DNA of 64,000 nucleotides. It comes from Myxococcales bacterium (GTDB taxonomy: Bacteria; Myxococcota_A; Polyangia; Haliangiales; Haliangiaceae). The DNA lies in assembly GCA_028287135.1 (NCBI GenBank), contig JAQBQE010000063.1, positions 109,584-173,583 on the forward strand. The letters are read 5' to 3'. Position numbers and translations under genes: made by a program. Shown piece after piece: positions 33,167 to 41,202 of this stretch; position 1 is the stretch's first letter, and the number at the start of each line of letters is the position of its first letter. Under the pieces are notes generated by a model, which was given only the letters and a program-made list of their open reading frames with translations, ran no database searches and was not told where the DNA came from.

Positions 33167-35032
33167 TCAGCCGTTGTGACGGCGAACCACCGCGAGGATG
33201 TCGTCGCCGAACCGCGCGATCCGCGACACGCCGAGCCCGGGGATCCTCGCGAGCGCCTCATGCGAGGTCGGACGTTGCTTCTCGATCGCGGCGATCGTGG
33301 CGCGCTGAAACACCATGTAGGCCTTCCACTTGAGCTGGCGCGCCATCTTCCGGCGGTAGGCATCGAGGTCGCGGGCGATGCCCGTCGCCGTCGCGCGACC
33401 GCCACGCGTGGAGCCGCCGGCCTGACCACGTCCGCGCGGTGCGCTCGTCGTCGCGCCCGGCAAGGTCACGGTCGGGTACTTCTTGCCGCGACGCACGAGC
33501 TTGCGCTCGCGGATCAGCTGCTCGATCGTCGCCACGATCGCGTCCTCGCTGACCGCGGCGAGGTGGCCGTGCTGCGGTAGTCGCAGGAGCCCGTTCGCGC
33601 TCATCGCCTTGGACTGACTGCCACGCAGGGCGCGCGCGAGGTTGAGCTTGCCGACCGGGCGCGGCAGCTGACCGATCGCGTCGAGGATGATCTGCTGCTC
33701 GGCGGACGCCAGCACAGCGACGGGCGCGCCGGCATCGTCGTCGTCATCGCGCTCGGCGTGCGCGGCTCGCACGCGATCCGGATCGACGCACGCGTCACAG
33801 CGCTCGCACGCGACGTGGTCGAGCGTTCCGGTGAAGTGCGCGCACAGCACGCGTTGCCGGCAGGTCGCGCCGGTCGCGTACCGCTCGATCGCGCGCAGTG
33901 CTTCCTCGCCGCGTTGCTCGTTCTTCCCCGACGAGCCCTGGCTGAGCCGGCGCTGGGTCATCAGGTCCGCCTGTCCGAACAGCAGCAGGCAGGTCCCGGG
34001 CTCGCCGTCGCGGCCCGCCCGCCCCGCTTCCTGGTAGTACGCCTCGAGGCTGCCGGGAGCCTGGAAGTGCACGATCACGCGGACGTCGGGATAGTCGACG
34101 CCCATGCCGAACGCGCTGGTCGCGACCAGCACGCGCGTCTTGCCGAGCGCAAACGACGTGACCGCTCGTTCGCGCGCGAGCGCGGTGCGCCCCGCATGGT
34201 AGTAGCCGACGCTGAACCCGGCGGACGTCAGGCGATCGGCGACGGTCTCGGTCTTCTTGCGCGTGCTGCAGTACACGATGCCGCGGCCGTAGCCCGAGCG
34301 CTGGCGCAACCCGGCGCGCTCGAGGGCCTCGATGGTGGCGGCGAACCGTGGCTCGTCACTGCGCAGCAGGGAGACCTCGAACGCGAGGTTCGGCCGCCGG
34401 AAGTCGCCGCGCACGATCGCGGGCGCGCGCAGCTCGAGCGAGCGGACGACCTCGTCCATCACGCGCGGGGTCGCGGTCGCGGTCAAGGCGATGGTCGGGA
34501 CGTCGACGACCTCGCGCAGCTCGCGCAGACGCATGTACTCGGGACGGAAGTCGTGGCCCCACTGACTCACGCAGTGCGCCTCGTCGATCGCGATCATCGC
34601 GATCCGCGTGCGCCCGAGGAGACCCTTGAAGCCCGGCAACACCGCGCGCTCGGGCGAGACATAGAGGACGGTGAGCTCGCCGCGCACGAACTGGCCGATG
34701 ATCTCGCGCTGCTCCTCGGGCTCCTGATGACTGTGGATCGCGGCGGCCGGAATCCCGCGCCCGGTCAGGCCGCTGACCTGATCGTTCATCAGCGCGATCA
34801 GCGGGGAAATCACGACCGTCGTACCGCGGCCCGCGCGCGCGGCGACCACCGCCGGGACCTGGTAGCACGACGACTTGCCGGCGCCGGTCGGCAGCAGCAC
34901 CACCGCATCACGCCCCGCGAGCACCGCATCGATCGCATCGCGCTGGCCCGCGCGAAACTCGGAATGACCGAACACCTCGCGCAGCACGGCGCGGGCATCG
35001 AGCTCGGAACAGGCGAGGTCCAGCACGTCCAT
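33167..35032 (-). CDS. recQ: ATP-dependent DNA helicase RecQ
   Basis: The 621-residue protein has a full RecQ layout. Walker A is LPTGAGKS (48-54 region), the Walker B box is DEAH at 150-153, motif III is LTATAT, and motif VI reads YYQEAGRAGRDG. A zinc-binding cluster follows (CRQRVLCAHF to CERCDAC), then a winged-helix RQC region and a C-terminal HRDC domain. RecQ unwinds recombination intermediates in the 3' to 5' direction and suppresses illegitimate recombination. The start MDVLDLACSE at 35032 fits the family; an upstream frame adds only Arg-rich residues. It is flanked by two sensor kinase genes that have no obvious connection to it. Confidence 0.93.
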   Translation of the reverse strand: MDVLDLACSELDARAVLREVFGHSEFRAGQRDAIDAVLAGRDAVVLLPTGAGKSSCYQVPAVVAARAGRGTTVVISPLIALMNDQVSGLTGRGIPAAAIHSHQEPEEQREIIGQFVRGELTVLYVSPERAVLPGFKGLLGRTRIAMIAIDEAHCVSQWGHDFRPEYMRLRELREVVDVPTIALTATATPRVMDEVVRSLELRAPAIVRGDFRRPNLAFEVSLLRSDEPRFAATIEALERAGLRQRSGYGRGIVYCSTRKKTETVADRLTSAGFSVGYYHAGRTALARERAVTSFALGKTRVLVATSAFGMGVDYPDVRVIVHFQAPGSLEAYYQEAGRAGRDGEPGTCLLLFGQADLMTQRRLSQGSSGKNEQRGEEALRAIERYATGATCRQRVLCAHFTGTLDHVACERCDACVDPDRVRAAHAERDDDDDAGAPVAVLASAEQQIILDAIGQLPRPVGKLNLARALRGSQSKAMSANGLLRLPQHGHLAAVSEDAIVATIEQLIRERKLVRRGKKYPTVTLPGATTSAPRGRGQAGGSTRGGRATATGIARDLDAYRRKMARQLKWKAYMVFQRATIAAIEKQRPTSHEALARIPGLGVSRIARFGDDILAVVRRHNG

Positions 35033-35093
35033 CCATCCTCGTATCACAGGGGTACGAGATCGAGCTTTGTGACCTCCCTGCGCGGGATCTCGT

Positions 35094-36599
35094 CTACGCC
35101 GACGGCAGGTCGAAGAAGAACGTCGCACCTTCGCCGGGCAGGCTCTCGCCGCGCACCCGACCGCCGTGGCGCTCGATGATCCGCTGCACGATCGTCAGGC
35201 CGACGCCGGTGCCGACAAAGTCATCCGCACGATGCAGGCGCTGGAACGGCAGGAACAGCCGGTGCGCCTCCTTCGGATCGAACCCGGCGCCGTTGTCGCG
35301 CACGAAGTACTCGACCTGGTCGTCGGTCGTGACCGATCCGACCTCGATCAACGCAGGCGACACCCGTGACGAGTACTTCCACGCGTTGCCGAGCAGGTTC
35401 GTCATCACGGCGCGGATCAACCCGGGATCCGCACTGCAGGTCAGGCCCGGGACGATCGCGATCGCGACATCGCGCGCAGGTGCCGTCAGACGGAGTTCCG
35501 TGATGATCGCGGTGCTGAGCGCCGAGAGATCGACGACCGTGCGTTCGAGCGGCGCCTGCGCTACGCGTGCGAGCGTCAGCAGGTCGTCGACGAGGTTGGT
35601 CATCTGCGCGACCGATCGCTGGATCCGGCCGACCTTCTCGGTCACCCGCACGGGGAGCGGCTCGGGCTCGCGCAGCATCAGATCGGCGCTCATCTGGATC
35701 ACCGAGAGCGGTGCCCGCAGATCGTGGCTGACCATCGAGTTGAACGCTTCGAGATCGCGCATCGAGTTCTCGATCGTTCGCGTGCGCTCGACCACGCGAC
35801 GCTCGAGGTCTGCATTGAGCTGATGGATCTGCTCCTCCGCGACCTTCTGGTCGGTGATGTCCTGGCACACGCCGACCAGCCTGCGCAGGGTGCCGGTCTC
35901 GTCGAGCACGGGATGCGCCCAGGTGTGGAGATGGCGGATCGATCCGTCGGGCCGGTAAATCCGTTCATCGTGCGAGTACGGGATGTGCTCGTGGAACACC
36001 CGGTTGGTCGCGTCGATCACGCGCTGGCGATCGTCGGGATGGACCATCGTCAGATACGCGTCGTAGCTCGGCGTGTACGTCTGCGGGGTCAGACCGTAAA
36101 TCCGGTACAGCTCGTCGGACCACGTGGCGTTCGGCAGGCTGAGGTCCCAGTCCCAGGTGCCGAGGTGCGCCACGCCCTGGGTGTCGACCATCAGCGTCTC
36201 GGTGCGGCGCAGTCGTTCCTCGGTGCGCTTGAGCTCGGTGACCTCCGCGGACGTCCAGACCACCGCGACCTGGCGATCGCCGTCGACGATCGGATGGAGC
36301 GAGGCCACGAACCACCCGCGGATCCCACCGGGTCCGCGCTCGCCCCACTCGATGCGCGCAAAATCGCCCCTCGCCACCTTGGCGAACGCCGCGCGGAAGC
36401 GGTCCTTCGCGTCGCCCGGGATCAGATCGAGTGCCGGGTCGCCGAGTGCGGCCTGCGGCCACCGGGCCGCCGCGGTCCCGTTGACGAACAGAAGACTGCC
36501 GCCGAGATCGGTGGCGAGCACGAGCTCGGGGCTCGCTCCATGCGCGAGACGCATGGCCTCGACCACGGCCCCGGGTACGGAACGGTCACCAGCCCCCAT
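35094..36599 (-). CDS. PAS/PAC sensor histidine kinase
   Basis: The 501-residue protein begins with a PAS-like segment (LVLATDLGGSLLFVNG, about 20-130). A second PAS/PAC domain (about 145-265) carries HLGTWDWDLSLPNATWS and DITDQKVAEEQI at its end. The HisKA motif MVSHDLRAPLS places the phospho-His at 292. The ATPase domain shows NLLGNAWKYSS, DNGAGFDP and GTGVGLTIV, followed by ESLPGEGATFFF. No transmembrane segment is visible, so it is a soluble sensor. PAS domains of this type often bind haem, flavin or small ligands; no cofactor residues could be assigned. No cognate regulator lies beside it. Confidence 0.9.
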   Translation of the reverse strand: MGAGDRSVPGAVVEAMRLAHGASPELVLATDLGGSLLFVNGTAAARWPQAALGDPALDLIPGDAKDRFRAAFAKVARGDFARIEWGERGPGGIRGWFVASLHPIVDGDRQVAVVWTSAEVTELKRTEERLRRTETLMVDTQGVAHLGTWDWDLSLPNATWSDELYRIYGLTPQTYTPSYDAYLTMVHPDDRQRVIDATNRVFHEHIPYSHDERIYRPDGSIRHLHTWAHPVLDETGTLRRLVGVCQDITDQKVAEEQIHQLNADLERRVVERTRTIENSMRDLEAFNSMVSHDLRAPLSVIQMSADLMLREPEPLPVRVTEKVGRIQRSVAQMTNLVDDLLTLARVAQAPLERTVVDLSALSTAIITELRLTAPARDVAIAIVPGLTCSADPGLIRAVMTNLLGNAWKYSSRVSPALIEVGSVTTDDQVEYFVRDNGAGFDPKEAHRLFLPFQRLHRADDFVGTGVGLTIVQRIIERHGGRVRGESLPGEGATFFFDLPSA

Positions 36600-36692
36600 A
36601 CAGACTCACCATGGCACGTCCCCACGCTGACCACGAGCGGTGAGGTCAGATCCTGACGAATTGCGCCGTCTTCGCGGACCTGGATGCCAACG

Positions 36693-37610
36693 CTACAACG
36701 CGAACATCAGGACCTTGCCGCCACGGCGGGATGACACGAACACCCGCTCACCATCGGTCGCGACGCCGCGTGGCTCCCACGGCCCGCTTGCGATGCCGCG
36801 CGTACGCCCATCGAGCCACATGCGCCGGACCGAGCCACGCTGGAGCTCCTCGTCGTAGGACGTGACCAGGACCGAGTCGGACCCGCACGCGCACAGCGAA
36901 TCCGGTCGGCCGATATCGGCGACCATCTGCAAACGTCTGACCGCGCGGCCGCGGACCAGCTCGACGCGAAACACCGCGCGCTGGCGAGCATCCGCAACCA
37001 CGAGCATCGAGCCGAGCTTCACGATGCCGACGGGCCGCGAGAAGCCATCGAGGACCATCGAGGGCTCGCCGGTCACCAGATCGATCATGACGACCGATCC
37101 GTCGTGGGCGCCGTGCTTGCCGCTCAGGAACTGCGTGGTGTAGAGCGCGTGCTCGGTCGCGTCGTATGCGACGCCGTGCCGCCAGTACTGCGAGGGAAGC
37201 CTATCGAGCTCCTCAGCGTGACCATCGGGCTCGACCCGAACGATTGTCCCTGCCCTGCCGTAGCCGATGCGGGTGACGAACAGTGTCCCGTGAGGCGTGA
37301 GCGCGATGCCGCCGATCCGCTCTGCGCCGATCACGCCACCGTCGCCGATCGTCGTGATCCGGCGCTGTTTGTGTCCCTCCACACACAGAATCGCGCCGCT
37401 GTAACAATCGGCGACGAACAGCGAGCTCGTCCGCGGATCGTAGGCGATCCCATTCGGACTCGCGCGCACCGAGATCGGGTCGAGCTCGTCGTGGTCGAGC
37501 TCGAGAGCGTTGTGCAACAGCATGCACCGCTCCCTCTCTGCGACCTTCGTGCCGCCGGTAAACCGCGTGGCGCCGAGGAGAAATGCGGGTCGAGTGGCGA
37601 GTGTCCCCAC
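36693..37610 (-). CDS. beta-propeller protein (NHL/SMP-30-like repeats)
   Basis: From GTG 37610 the protein has 305 residues. Units such as PNGIAYDPRTSSLFVADCYSG, GGIALTPHGTLFVTRIG, HGVAYDATEHALYTTQF and PVGIVKLGSMLVVADARQ repeat every 40-50 residues and look like blades of an NHL or SMP-30-like propeller. No signal peptide was seen from this start. Function is unknown; such propellers can be lactonases, binding domains or structural parts. The upstream gene on the same strand ends 24 bp away, so the two are likely co-transcribed. A longer frame would run into that gene's Gly-rich end. Confidence 0.65.
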   Translation of the reverse strand: MGTLATRPAFLLGATRFTGGTKVAERERCMLLHNALELDHDELDPISVRASPNGIAYDPRTSSLFVADCYSGAILCVEGHKQRRITTIGDGGVIGAERIGGIALTPHGTLFVTRIGYGRAGTIVRVEPDGHAEELDRLPSQYWRHGVAYDATEHALYTTQFLSGKHGAHDGSVVMIDLVTGEPSMVLDGFSRPVGIVKLGSMLVVADARQRAVFRVELVRGRAVRRLQMVADIGRPDSLCACGSDSVLVTSYDEELQRGSVRRMWLDGRTRGIASGPWEPRGVATDGERVFVSSRRGGKVLMFAL

Positions 37611-37633
37611 CTCGACGAGGCCCCGACTCCCTG

Positions 37634-38236
37634 TCAGTCGCCGACGGTGGCCGGGCAACCGTTCCCGCCGCCACCACCTCCGCCGCCGCCGCCCGTGCCC
37701 CCACCACCCATGTCGACCACCACGCCGTCGATCGTCACCCCCGCCAGGGAGCCCGTGCAGCCGTTGCTGACCGGCGCATGCTGGGCGTCCACCTCGGCGA
37801 ACGTCGCGCCGGTGATCGTGGCCGAGAACGGCGCACCGCCAGCGCCGACCGCCGTGATGTTCACCGTGCCGCCGGTGCCGAAGTACTCGGTCTGGGTCGC
37901 CATGCCCTTGTCGGCGATCGCACGCAGGCACACGCCGCAGCTACCAAAGCTGGTCTCGATCGGGAACGAACCGGTGCGCACCTTGCCGCCCGCGAATGCC
38001 CCGGCGGCGTCATAAAGCTCGAGCTGGACGATCGTGGAATCCGGCAGCGTCGCCGAGAGCCGGTACCACTGCCGCATCCCCATCGACCCGGACACGTTGC
38101 AGCGCTGCGCCTTGAGGGCCGGCAGCGTCCCGGCATCGGGGAGCGCATCGGTCTCCGGGCAGACCTTGGGGATCGACGACCCGGAGTCGGCGCAGCCGAG
38201 AGCTCCAGCCAGGCACAGTCCTACGAGCAAGCGCAT
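37634..38236 (-). CDS. secreted lipoprotein with Gly-rich tail, unknown
   Basis: The 200-residue protein starts MRLLVGLCLAGALGCADS; the Cys is preceded by ALG, a weak lipobox. Its mature part has Cys pairs (KVCPET, QRCNVS, GSCGVCLRA, SNGCTGS) and a beta-strand pattern, and ends in a run of about twelve Gly followed by NGCPATVGD. No family is recognised. ATG 38236 is preceded 5 nt upstream by GGAG; a second ATG at 38278 is possible but lacks such a site. A 13-bp palindrome, GTAAC-CGT-GTTAC, lies upstream at 38289. The product would be exported. Confidence 0.65.
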   Translation of the reverse strand: MRLLVGLCLAGALGCADSGSSIPKVCPETDALPDAGTLPALKAQRCNVSGSMGMRQWYRLSATLPDSTIVQLELYDAAGAFAGGKVRTGSFPIETSFGSCGVCLRAIADKGMATQTEYFGTGGTVNITAVGAGGAPFSATITGATFAEVDAQHAPVSNGCTGSLAGVTIDGVVVDMGGGGTGGGGGGGGGGNGCPATVGD

Positions 38237-38288
38237 GCCGGCTCCGAGGAGCAACCGCCGTGCCGCACGTGATCTCATCGAACGCAGT

Positions 38289-38301
38289 GTAACCGTGTTA
38301 C
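38289..38301 (-). promoter_or_regulatory. palindrome upstream of lipoprotein gene (candidate operator)
   Basis: GTAAC and GTTAC surround CGT, a perfect 13-bp palindrome 52 bp before the ATG. The half-sites are the same as those at 13623..13636, with a centre of three instead of four bases. A shared regulator is possible but unproven. Confidence 0.35.
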
Positions 38302-38337
38302 CGGCGCGTTACCGCCCCGGGCGTGGGGGGACACGGA

Positions 38338-38352
38338 GCCCCAGGCTGGGGC
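38338..38352 (-). terminator. hairpin after the TonB-dependent receptor gene
   Basis: GCCCCA and TGGGGC pair around three bases, 5 bp after the receptor stop on the minus strand. No T-run follows, so termination here is uncertain. Confidence 0.35.
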
Positions 38353-38357
38353 CCGGC

Positions 38358-40244
38358 TCACTGCCAGGCGCCCTGGAGCACGATCGAGATCACACGGCCC
38401 GCCGAGTGGTAGCCGACCCGGGTCTCCGGCCGCACGTCGAGCGCGTCATCGACGCGGAGCACGGCGAGGTACTCCTTGGACAGCTGCGCCGTCAGGTTGG
38501 CCTCGACGAGCGTGTAACCGCCGACCGTCATCCCCTTGTCGCGCGACTCGCCGAAGTACCTGGTGCGGACGAGTGCGGAGTAGCGGTCGTTCAGGATCAA
38601 GCGCGTCCACGCATCGAACCGATGGTGTGGCAGGCGATCGAGCGGATCGTCGGTACCGTCCACGCTCCTCGCCTTGACGTAGTTGTAGCTGCCGCCGACC
38701 TCCAGCATCGAGTGAACGAGGCCACGGCCCTGCAGATCGACGCCGTAGATATCGAGCGAGCCGAGGTTGATCAGGGTCGGCGTCAACGGATCCGGTGAGA
38801 TCCGGATCGTGCCGTGGGTGCGACGATAGTACGGCGCAGCTTCGAGCCGGATGCGATCGCGCTGTTCGACCGCGCGAAGCTCGGCGTGGAACGCCTTCTC
38901 CGGACCGAGGCGCTCGTTGCCGGTCATCGCATCGAACCGCTCGCGCAGGCTCGGGACGCGTCCCTTGTAGCCGGTGGTCGCCGTGATCTCGGTCGTCGGG
39001 CGTGGCTTGAACTTGCCGACCAGCTTGCCCTCGGGCCACGGATCGGCCCCGACACCGAACGGCATCGCAAGGCCAGCGGCCGCATCGAGACGCAGCCGCT
39101 TGCGCTCGTACTGGCCCGCCACTGCGAGCTCGATCATCGTGGTGTCACCGCGGACGTAGCGATCGTTTTCATCGAACACGAGCGCCTTTTCGTGGTCGAT
39201 CACCGTCGAGGTCACCCAGCGGAAGTCCTTCTTGAACGGCCGCGTCGCGAGTAACCGCCCGCCGCTACGGATCGAGAACAGGTTCTCCTTCGCGACCTGA
39301 TCGAGGAACTGCGGATCGACGAACTGTCGCGACCGCCGGTGGAGGTAGTGGACCCAGTACTGGCCCTGGAGCTGGAGCGTACCGATGCTGTCGTCGGCCT
39401 TGGCGGATGCGCGCGCGGAGGTCTCGCGATCGATCATCAGGATCGAGCTGCGGGTCGTGTCGCTCGGTGGCGCGATGTAGTGCCGATCGTCGAGGAAGCC
39501 ATCGACGACGATGCGCCGGTTTCCCTTGCGATACTCGAGGCGGCCCGCGCCGGTCGCCGCGCGCCTGGCCTCGCCGACGGTCGCATTCGCGGGGAGCTCG
39601 AGATCGCGCGCACCCGCTTGCCCCGATGCCGAGATCCGCAGCGCCAGGTGCTTGGCGAGCGCGGCGCGCGCGGTGCCCGTGATCCCGAACGTGGGCAGCG
39701 TGTCGCCGGTCAGCCGCGCGATCACGATCTGCTCGCCGATCGCGTCGCGCGTCAGCACCTCGATCACGCCACCCGGGCCGCCCGGTCCGTCGATCGGCGA
39801 CTGGGGCGTCGTCGAGACCCGGATCTGCACGATGTCGGTGACCGGAATCGTCGAGACATCGAACGTGCCGTAGTACGGATCGGTGACGAGGACACCGTCG
39901 ATCAGGATCGAGACCGCACCCTTGCGAGCACCGCGGATGTCGATGTTGAAGCCGCCGCGGCCCGCGTCGCGGACGGTCACATCGGGTAGCAGGGCGAGTG
40001 CGGTCGCGAGGTCGGTGGCGCCGCGTGCCGCGAGCTGCTCGCCGGTCAGCCGGACCTCGGTGTCGCGGTCGAACGGCTTGTCGGGACGCTCGTCGAAGAT
40101 CTCGATCGCCTCGCCCTCTGCGATCTGCGCGAGCTCCTCGTCGGTCAGCCCGTCGGGTGCAGGCTGGGCAGCCGCAGGGGTAGCCAGTCCCCAGACGCCC
40201 AGCGTCGCCGCCATCGGGATCAAGTACTTGATGGGGCGGTACAT
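38358..40244 (-). CDS. TonB-dependent outer-membrane receptor
   Basis: The 628-residue protein has a signal peptide (MYRPIKYLIPMAATLGVW ... AAAQ). A plug domain (about 65-180) contains LTGEQLAARGATDLATALALLP, INIDIRGA-like sequence (FNIDIRGARKG) and GPGGPGGVIEVLTR. The remainder is a beta-barrel in appearance, ending VISIVLQGAWQ with a terminal aromatic residue, as is usual for outer-membrane insertion. The family imports iron complexes, cobalamin or sugars powered by TonB. No TonB, ExbB or substrate-binding gene is next to it, so the ligand is unknown. It is divergent from the coiled-coil gene at 40369, with no overlap. Confidence 0.84.
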   Translation of the reverse strand: MYRPIKYLIPMAATLGVWGLATPAAAQPAPDGLTDEELAQIAEGEAIEIFDERPDKPFDRDTEVRLTGEQLAARGATDLATALALLPDVTVRDAGRGGFNIDIRGARKGAVSILIDGVLVTDPYYGTFDVSTIPVTDIVQIRVSTTPQSPIDGPGGPGGVIEVLTRDAIGEQIVIARLTGDTLPTFGITGTARAALAKHLALRISASGQAGARDLELPANATVGEARRAATGAGRLEYRKGNRRIVVDGFLDDRHYIAPPSDTTRSSILMIDRETSARASAKADDSIGTLQLQGQYWVHYLHRRSRQFVDPQFLDQVAKENLFSIRSGGRLLATRPFKKDFRWVTSTVIDHEKALVFDENDRYVRGDTTMIELAVAGQYERKRLRLDAAAGLAMPFGVGADPWPEGKLVGKFKPRPTTEITATTGYKGRVPSLRERFDAMTGNERLGPEKAFHAELRAVEQRDRIRLEAAPYYRRTHGTIRISPDPLTPTLINLGSLDIYGVDLQGRGLVHSMLEVGGSYNYVKARSVDGTDDPLDRLPHHRFDAWTRLILNDRYSALVRTRYFGESRDKGMTVGGYTLVEANLTAQLSKEYLAVLRVDDALDVRPETRVGYHSAGRVISIVLQGAWQ

Positions 40245-40336
40245 CGCGAGGTCAGAGTCCGAGCAAGACCCTCGCCGTCGATGTTGCACCAAGATGCCCT
40301 TCGAAATCGACCCGATCTCGTGGCCTGTCCTCTTGC

Positions 40337-40354
40337 ACCACCCCAGAGGGTGGT
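40337..40354 (+). promoter_or_regulatory. perfect inverted repeat before the coiled-coil gene
   Basis: ACCACCC and GGGTGGT enclose CAGA, 14 bp before ATG 40369. It could be an operator or an mRNA hairpin affecting translation of the repeat protein, and it makes the earlier start (40294) less likely, as that mRNA would carry the hairpin inside the coding region. Confidence 0.45.
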
Positions 40355-40368
40355 TCAACGATATCGCC

Positions 40369-40767
40369 ATGCTCGAGACGACCACCAACGGTGAGAACCA
40401 CGACGGCCGCATCCCCTCCAACCAGGACGACATCCGGGGCAACCAGGCCCGGATCATCGCCAACCAGGAGAAGATCCTCGCCAACCAGAAGAAGATCGCG
40501 GGTAACCAGGATCAGCTGGCGAAGATCCTCGCCAACCAGAAGAAGCTCGATCAGGTGCTCGCGAACCAGTCCAAGATCGCCAGCAACCAGAAGAAGCTCG
40601 ATCAGGTGCTCGCGAACCAGGCCAAGATCGCCGGCAACCAGAAGAAGCTCGATCAGGTGCTCGCGAACCAGGCCAAGATCGCCGGCAACCAGAAGAAGCT
40701 GGACGAGGTGATCGCGAACCAGAAGACGATCCAGGCGAATCAGAAGAAGATCCTGTCCAAGCGCTAG
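40369..40767 (+). CDS. coiled-coil protein of 17-residue tandem repeats
   Basis: From ATG 40369 the protein has 132 residues. After about 20 polar residues it is almost wholly built on units such as NQKKLDQVLANQAKIAG, with Ile/Leu/Val every 3-4 residues and Asn-Gln pairs at regular points; a long parallel or antiparallel coiled coil is likely. At DNA level 40540-40692 are three 51-bp copies. There is no signal peptide and no Cys. Similar proteins occur in myxobacteria, without known function. The next gene starts at the base after the stop. An earlier start at 40294 is possible. It may scaffold or anchor the neighbouring cyclic-nucleotide-binding proteins, but this is inference. Confidence 0.7.
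   Translation: MLETTTNGENHDGRIPSNQDDIRGNQARIIANQEKILANQKKIAGNQDQLAKILANQKKLDQVLANQSKIASNQKKLDQVLANQAKIAGNQKKLDQVLANQAKIAGNQKKLDEVIANQKTIQANQKKILSKR
40540..40692 (+). repeat. three 51-bp tandem repeats inside the coiled-coil gene
   Basis: Units start at 40540, 40591 and 40642; the second and third are identical by eye and the first differs at a few bases (TCC for GCC, AGC for GGC). A shorter diverged copy follows at 40693. Each unit codes 17 residues and keeps the frame. Confidence 0.85.
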
Positions 40768-41202
40768 ATGGATCTTCTCGAGCGAGCTCGCGCGCTTGCC
40801 GCGTGCCCGCTGTTTACTGACCTCGCGCCGGCGGTGGTGATCCGGCTCGCGGAGCGTGCGCGCTCGACGGCACTCGAAGCCGGCGAGCGACGATCGACGG
40901 ACGACAGTGTGTGGGTGGTGGTCGACGGCTCGCTCGTGATCTCGTCACGGGCTGCGGTCGCGATCGACGCGTCGACAAGCACCCGCAAGAAGCACGGCGG
41001 CACCGCCACGGCGGGTCACGTGCTCGGCCTCGTGCGCGTGGTCGCGCCGCAGACGCCCGCGCTCGAAGCGATCGCAGAGCGGGCGAGCACCGTCGTCGGT
41101 GTCTCGCTCGACGACATGCGCGACGTTCTCGAAGAAGATCCGATCGCACTCGCCGCGCTGTCGAATGCACTCGCTCGGCTGCTGCTCGACGGTGCGCAAT
41201 GA
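40768..41202 (+). CDS. cyclic-nucleotide-binding-fold protein, single domain
   Basis: The 144-residue protein starts with ACPLFTDLAPAVVIRLAERA, as in the first helix of cNMP-binding (Crp/PKA-type) domains. Later VWVVVDGSLVISS and GHVLGLVRVV occupy the places of the beta-roll strands. The conserved Gly-Glu/Arg phosphate-binding cassette of cAMP-binding members is not evident, so nucleotide binding is doubtful. It has no DNA-binding domain. It begins at the base after the coiled-coil gene's stop and its own stop overlaps the transporter gene by 4 bp (ATGA), so all three are probably one operon, and it resembles the domain at the end of that transporter. Confidence 0.65.
   Translation: MDLLERARALAACPLFTDLAPAVVIRLAERARSTALEAGERRSTDDSVWVVVDGSLVISSRAAVAIDASTSTRKKHGGTATAGHVLGLVRVVAPQTPALEAIAERASTVVGVSLDDMRDVLEEDPIALAALSNALARLLLDGAQ

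Noticed and set aside
38338..38352. Rho-independent terminator with high confidence
   Set aside because: The stem is only six pairs and has no T-run, so it is listed with low confidence only.
40540..40722. Possible CRISPR array
   Set aside because: The repeats are directly adjacent without unique spacers and keep an open coding frame of 17-residue units.
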